9,669 nt of DNA, from assembly GCA_913031515.1 (NCBI GenBank), contig CAJWET010000048.1:1-9669 (forward strand), given 5' to 3'. The position numbers were made by a program, and so were the translations under genes. This stretch comes from an uncultured Acidimicrobiaceae bacterium (lineage in GTDB: Bacteria > Actinomycetota > Acidimicrobiia > Acidimicrobiales > UBA8592). This document shows, piece after piece, positions 6,855-9,669 of this stretch (within the stretch, counting starts at the first letter, position 1; the number at the start of each line of letters is the position of its first letter). The notes under the pieces are model-generated. The model searched no databases. It was not told where the DNA came from and worked only from the letters and a program-made list of their open reading frames with translations.

Positions 6855-7847
6855 TCACTTGTAGTCAATGTCACTTATCGCGTTGAGTTTATCTTGAACA
6901 TGTTGTGCATTAACTAATCTCACAGTTCCCGATTTCGATCGCATTACGAGTGACTGCGTGTGAGTCATATTCGATTCATAACGTACACCGTGAAGTAGGT
7001 CTCCATCGGTTATACCCGTCGCCGCGAAAAAGCAGTTATCACCACTTACGAGGTCATCGATACAGAGCGGCTGCGAAATATCGTACCCTTCATCAGTTGC
7101 TTTTTGTTTTTCACCGTCATCTCTTGGCCATAACTTCCCTTGAAGGTCTCCGCCCATACATTTTAAAGCTGCTGCTGCTATCACCCCTTCGGGTGTTCCC
7201 CCTATTCCAAAGAGAATATCCGCTCCGGAATTTGGCCAGGCTGTGGAAATAGCGCCGGCGACATCACCATCAGGGATAAGACGAATGCGTGCTCCGGCTG
7301 TTCGAAGTTCATCGATAAGATCATCGTGTCTGGGGCGGTCCAGGACTACGGCAGTGAGATCTCTGACAGGTTCCCCTTTGGCGTCAGCTACAGCTAGGAG
7401 GTTATCTGTCGGGCTAGCGTTAATATCGATCTTTCCTTTTGCGGCAGGTCCAACAGCTATCTTTTCCATGTATACACATGGACCAGGATCAAACATGGTG
7501 CCATGTTCACTGACTGCTATTACCGCAATCGCGTTACCTCTCCCAAGAGAAGTCAGCGTGGTGCCATCAATCGGGTCTACTGCCACATCGCATTTTGGTA
7601 AGGAACCATCTCCTACGCGCTCACCGTTAAAAAGCATGGGTGCTTCGTCTTTCTCTCCCTCACCGATAATCACTATTCCGTCCATCTGAACGCTCCCCAG
7701 CACTACCCGCATCGCGTCGACGGCCGCTCCATCTGCACCTTCCTTATCCCCGCGTCCCATCCACCTAGCAGCTGCCATAGCAGCTGCTTCAGTTACACGA
7801 ACAAGTTCCATAGCAAGATTACGGTCTGGGGACTCAATAGAAGACAT
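6855..7847 (-). CDS. glpX: Class II fructose-1,6-bisphosphatase (GlpX)
   Basis: Hydrolyses fructose 1,6-bisphosphate to fructose 6-phosphate and phosphate in the cytosol, an essential gluconeogenic step in organisms with no other FBPase. The product has 330 residues. The motifs are EAPDRNL-like SPDRNLAMELVRVTEAAAM (6-24), GRGDKEGADGAAVDAMR (31-47), GEGEKDEAPM (62-71), VDPIDGTT (90-97), DGDVAGAI (193-200) and GIGGTPEGVIAAAALKCMGG (214-233). Aligned by eye with E. coli GlpX at an offset of about six residues, Asp34, Glu63, Asp67, Asp91 and Glu219 match metal or catalytic residues. E. coli Glu88 is Asp94 here, as in M. tuberculosis GlpX. GGAG (7853-7856 on the opposite strand) lies 5 bases before ATG. 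It is the first gene of the glpX-SDR pair. Confidence 0.96.
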   Translation of the reverse strand: MSSIESPDRNLAMELVRVTEAAAMAAARWMGRGDKEGADGAAVDAMRVVLGSVQMDGIVIIGEGEKDEAPMLFNGERVGDGSLPKCDVAVDPIDGTTLTSLGRGNAIAVIAVSEHGTMFDPGPCVYMEKIAVGPAAKGKIDINASPTDNLLAVADAKGEPVRDLTAVVLDRPRHDDLIDELRTAGARIRLIPDGDVAGAISTAWPNSGADILFGIGGTPEGVIAAAALKCMGGDLQGKLWPRDDGEKQKATDEGYDISQPLCIDDLVSGDNCFFAATGITDGDLLHGVRYESNMTHTQSLVMRSKSGTVRLVNAQHVQDKLNAISDIDYK

Positions 7848-7884
7848 AGCAACTCCAAAAGAAAAAAGTGTTCGCTTTCACACT

Positions 7885-7890
7885 AATCTA
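7885..7890 (-). promoter_or_regulatory. Possible -10 element for glpX
   Basis: On the - strand TAGATT fits the actinobacterial TAnnnT -10 pattern and would give a leader of about 30 bases ahead of the glpX ATG with its GGAG ribosome site. No convincing -35 hexamer was found at the expected distance, so this is tentative. Confidence 0.25.
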
Positions 7891-7982
7891 AAACGCTACA
7901 TCTGCTAGAACTCTCCTGCAGTCAAATATCAAGAATTCTCTCTGCGTGCCATATTCCTCTTTCGCAAGACGGGTAAATACTG

Positions 7983-7988
7983 TATTGT
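7983..7988 (+). promoter_or_regulatory. Possible -10 element for a leaderless J-domain transcript
   Basis: TATTGT fits TAnnnT and ends 6 bases before GTG 7995, which would place the transcription start at or near the initiation codon. The overlapping TACTGT (7978-7983) fits equally and would point to TTG 7992. The -35 position (TTTCGC, 7960-7965) is poor. Confidence 0.3.
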
Positions 7989-7994
7989 AATTTG

Positions 7995-8696
7995 GTGCTA
8001 TTGGCTGAACTCGAGTTCTACCACTCAAGGAAAATCGCTCCGACTCGACGTTTGGCTCTCGGCAATGCGTATCTCCCTCTTCAGCCTCCGCCAGGAAATG
8101 GCTCGCTTCTTCTCGCTGGAATTGTCGCTCGATATTTACCACAAGTTGATAATGATTTTTACGATGATTATCACACTATTCTCTTTAAAGTACAGAGAGG
8201 TGAGAGAGTAGCTCAACCACGTCTTCGCCACCGGCTACAAGAAGACAAGATTGGTTTAACTCAAACATGCCATCGGCTTTCTTCAACCAATGGAAAACTT
8301 AAGTATACGTTTGGGGAAGGAGATGTAGCCGCAGAACAAAATGTGCTCGCCGCCGCCTATGCTGCAGTGGGATTTTCTTACAGTGCCCGACCAGCAACCA
8401 TGAATTTGCTCCGAAAAGCTACTAAATGGAATGGTGAAGTGAATGAAGATTTCATCGATTACCTTTTTGGTCACCATAAAAATTATGTTGTAGGTATCGG
8501 CCACAAGGACGCAACTAGTTGGGCTTTGCATGTTCTGGGGATCGCCCACCCAGCCCCTAGCCGAAGTGAAATAAAACATCACTTCCGAGAGCTCCTACGA
8601 ACCGCCCATCCCGATACTGGGGAATTGGATCAAGAGTATGATGCGGCGGAGCGGATCTCGGAGCTAGCTGAAGCCCGAAGGATCCTCCTTAGATGA
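7995..8696 (+). CDS. Protein with C-terminal J (DnaJ-like) domain
   Basis: A 233-residue soluble protein whose last 60 residues resemble a J domain. A predicted helix pair flanks the diagnostic HPD tripeptide (205-207, in FRELLRTAHPD), followed by a conserved-looking helix AAERISELAEARRILL. J domains stimulate Hsp70 (DnaK) ATPase. There is no Gly/Phe region, zinc finger or client domain of DnaJ. Residues 1-170 match no family I can name; they begin with LLAELEFYHSRKIAPTRRLALG and include a central RPRLRH-like patch. I recall similar J-domain proteins from Acidimicrobiia. An in-frame stop at 7974 limits the start. No ATG is available near the conserved N-terminus, so GTG 7995 is chosen (TTG 7992 is equally open). 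There is no Shine-Dalgarno. J-domain call fairly sure; role unknown. Confidence 0.8.
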   Translation: MLLAELEFYHSRKIAPTRRLALGNAYLPLQPPPGNGSLLLAGIVARYLPQVDNDFYDDYHTILFKVQRGERVAQPRLRHRLQEDKIGLTQTCHRLSSTNGKLKYTFGEGDVAAEQNVLAAAYAAVGFSYSARPATMNLLRKATKWNGEVNEDFIDYLFGHHKNYVVGIGHKDATSWALHVLGIAHPAPSRSEIKHHFRELLRTAHPDTGELDQEYDAAERISELAEARRILLR

Positions 8697-8712
8697 GTAG
8701 AATCTTCGGGCT
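8672..8712 (+). terminator. 9-bp perfect inverted repeat spanning the J-domain gene stop codon
   Basis: AGCCCGAAG (8672-8680) and CTTCGGGCT (8704-8712) can pair over nine bases, six of them G-C, with a 23-base loop holding the TGA stop (8694-8696). It is followed by ATATTACC and a small TACC/GGTA hairpin (8717-8727) ending in TTTT (8728-8731). It may act as a terminator, attenuator or mRNA 3' stabiliser between this gene and the hydrolase gene. The long loop and lack of an immediate T-run argue against a standard intrinsic terminator. Confidence 0.4.
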
Positions 8713-8732
8713 ATATTACCCTCGGTATTTTG

Positions 8733-9326
8733 ATGACTTTCGATCTGGCCTGGGTTTCAATGGTTAAACCCAAAGGGTTGCTTCTTTTCCATGGTGCTGG
8801 TGGGAACAAGGATCATTTCGTCTTCCGTTTAATCGAAGAGGAGATACAAATCCCCGTCCATAGTGTAAATTTTTCATACAGAGACCAGAGTCGGCGACGT
8901 CCACCGCCGCGGGCCCAAAAATTAGTAGATGAAGTGAACTTAGCTACGTCTAATTGGGCTGAAGATTTAGGAATCCCCCCCAGCCATCTTCTTATTGGAG
9001 GTAGGTCTATGGGTGGCCGTGTTGCATCTATGGCTGTAGCCAATGGATTAAAATCCCGAGGTTTGGTTCTCCTAAGTTACCCGCTCCATCCCGTTGGGAA
9101 ACCAGAAAAGCTGCGGACGGGTCACTTCGAGGCAATAGATCGGCCATGTATATTCATCTCGGGCGACATGGACCCATTTGGAAGTACGAGACTATTCAAC
9201 GAATGTATTCAACTAATCGAAGGTAACGTTTCAATGATTTGGCTGAAGAACCAAAGTCATGACCCTAGGAAGAATCTGAATGTCTTGACTTCTTCACTCA
9301 AAGAATGGATAGGTGCACTTCGTTAA
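8733..9326 (+). CDS. KANL3/Tex30-like alpha/beta hydrolase
   Basis: A small cytosolic alpha/beta-hydrolase-fold protein, 197 residues from ATG 8733, of the type of COG3571 (KANL3/Tex30-like predicted hydrolases). The oxyanion-side motif HGAGGNKDH is at about 20-28. The family-specific nucleophile elbow GGRSMGGR has Ser92. SYPLHPVGKPEKLRT (115-129) is characteristic of the group. The acid is Asp147 in SGDMDPFG and the base His176 in QSHDPR. The full triad suggests an active esterase, lipase-like or peptidase-like enzyme; the substrate is unknown. No good ribosome site precedes ATG 8733; ATG 8760 (188 residues, starting MVKPKGLLLFHGAGG) is a realistic alternative. It follows the J-domain gene by 36 bases in the same direction, so they may share a transcript. 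Its stop codon overlaps that of the convergent MFS gene. Confidence 0.85.
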   Translation: MTFDLAWVSMVKPKGLLLFHGAGGNKDHFVFRLIEEEIQIPVHSVNFSYRDQSRRRPPPRAQKLVDEVNLATSNWAEDLGIPPSHLLIGGRSMGGRVASMAVANGLKSRGLVLLSYPLHPVGKPEKLRTGHFEAIDRPCIFISGDMDPFGSTRLFNECIQLIEGNVSMIWLKNQSHDPRKNLNVLTSSLKEWIGALR

Positions 9327-9669
9327 GGGTTTTCCGAAGGTAGGTCTTCCGGATTGAGGTCCTCCAATTCTCTATTTCTGGATTCAGGAAAGAACAACAA
9401 AATTAAAAGAACTACTAAGACTGGGCAGATCGATAGCAGGCTAAAAGCTTGACCGAAACTTCCAAATCGTTCAGAGAGATCACCGACCAGAAGTAGCCCG
9501 CTTGCACTTCCGAGTACCGCAACTACTGATAGGGCGCCATTGCTTTGACCTCGGCGTCCAGTGCTAAACATTTCTGCGCCATACACACCTAAAGAAGGTC
9601 CGGCGCCGGCAGAAATAGTCCCTGCAACCATTGCAGTGAACCACATGCCAATCCCAGAAACGCTGTAAG
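9323..9669 (-). CDS. MFS transporter, C-terminal part (5' truncated by window edge)
   Basis: The frame is open from the right edge to TAA at 9323-9325, so the ATG at 9646 is internal and the gene starts outside the window. About 115 residues are visible. They contain two and a half hydrophobic segments matching the last helices of a 12-helix major facilitator transporter. A short basic loop GAEMFSTGRRGQSNG resembles the ELFPTRxRxxGxG loop between helices 10 and 11 of sugar- or metabolite-type MFS proteins. Next is SVVAVLGSASGLLLV, then a cytoplasmic-side loop SERFG, then a very hydrophobic final helix ending LLFFPESRNRELEDL, like the PETKGRxLEEI ending of such transporters. A short acidic tail follows. 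The substrate cannot be inferred. Membrane location is secure; family assignment is good but partial. Confidence 0.8.
   Translation of the reverse strand, partial: YSVSGIGMWFTAMVAGTISAGAGPSLGVYGAEMFSTGRRGQSNGALSVVAVLGSASGLLLVGDLSERFGSFGQAFSLLSICPVLVVLLILLFFPESRNRELEDLNPEDLPSENP
9334..9352. repeat. Imperfect hairpin in the 3' end of the MFS gene
   Basis: CCGAAG (9334-9339) and CTTCCGG (9346-9352) can pair with one bulged base around a six-base loop, starting 8 bases after the hydrolase stop. It could help end the hydrolase transcript, but no T-run follows on either strand, so this remains a weak structural note. Confidence 0.2.

Larger units (their letters stand above)
7848..7994. promoter_or_regulatory. 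Divergent intergenic region between glpX and the J-domain gene
   Basis: This 147-base AT-rich stretch is the only divergent gap in the window and must hold promoters for both directions. It contains a small dyad (AGTGT at 7867-7871 and ACACT at 7880-7884, 8-base loop) within the presumed glpX leader. No riboswitch, RNA gene or recognised operator was seen. Confidence 0.6.

Overview
The window carries a nearly complete F1Fo ATP synthase operon on the + strand (bases 1-5947), followed by housekeeping genes. On the - strand these are a short-chain dehydrogenase/reductase and class II fructose-1,6-bisphosphatase (GlpX). On the + strand they are a protein with a C-terminal J domain and a KANL3/Tex30-like alpha/beta hydrolase. 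The C-terminal end of an MFS transporter (- strand) runs off the right edge. No tRNA, rRNA, CRISPR array, insertion sequence or phage gene was seen, and no stretch over 300 bases lacks a gene.

The protein features suggest a high-G+C Gram-positive lineage (Actinomycetota), most likely an Acidimicrobiia-like bacterium with a moderate-GC, possibly marine genome. GlpX closely resembles the mycobacterial enzyme as I remember it. The SDR has the GGH-LRR ending common in actinobacterial SDRs. AtpF has a cleavable-looking signal peptide and a Cys-containing extracytoplasmic segment, which I associate with Acidimicrobiia. The J-domain protein also fits a family I remember from that class. This placement rests on memory, not on a search.

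Layout: atpE (3' part)-atpF-atpH-atpA-atpG-atpD-atpC is in canonical order with gaps of 7, 19, 1, 4, 28 and 36 bases, so it is very probably one transcript. atpB and the start of atpE lie to the left. Products: c-ring end, peripheral stalk (b, delta), catalytic head (alpha, beta), and central shaft (gamma, epsilon). Catalytic and structural motifs are intact. The unusual parts are accessory: a His/Asp-rich extracytoplasmic insert in b, acidic C-terminal tails on alpha and gamma, and an IDxxRA ATP-binding-type motif in epsilon.

After atpC, a 22-base convergent gap separates the operon from the glpX-SDR pair, read right to left with a 33-base gap. A 147-base divergent region (7848-7994) holds the promoters of glpX and of the J-domain gene. 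The latter has no visible Shine-Dalgarno and may be leaderless. The J-domain gene is followed by a hydrolase gene, with a 9-bp inverted repeat across the junction. The hydrolase and the MFS gene converge so tightly that their stop codons share the palindrome TTAA.

No clearly new multi-gene system is visible. The most rewarding leads are the ATP synthase elaborations and the uncharacterised N-terminal part of the J-domain protein.
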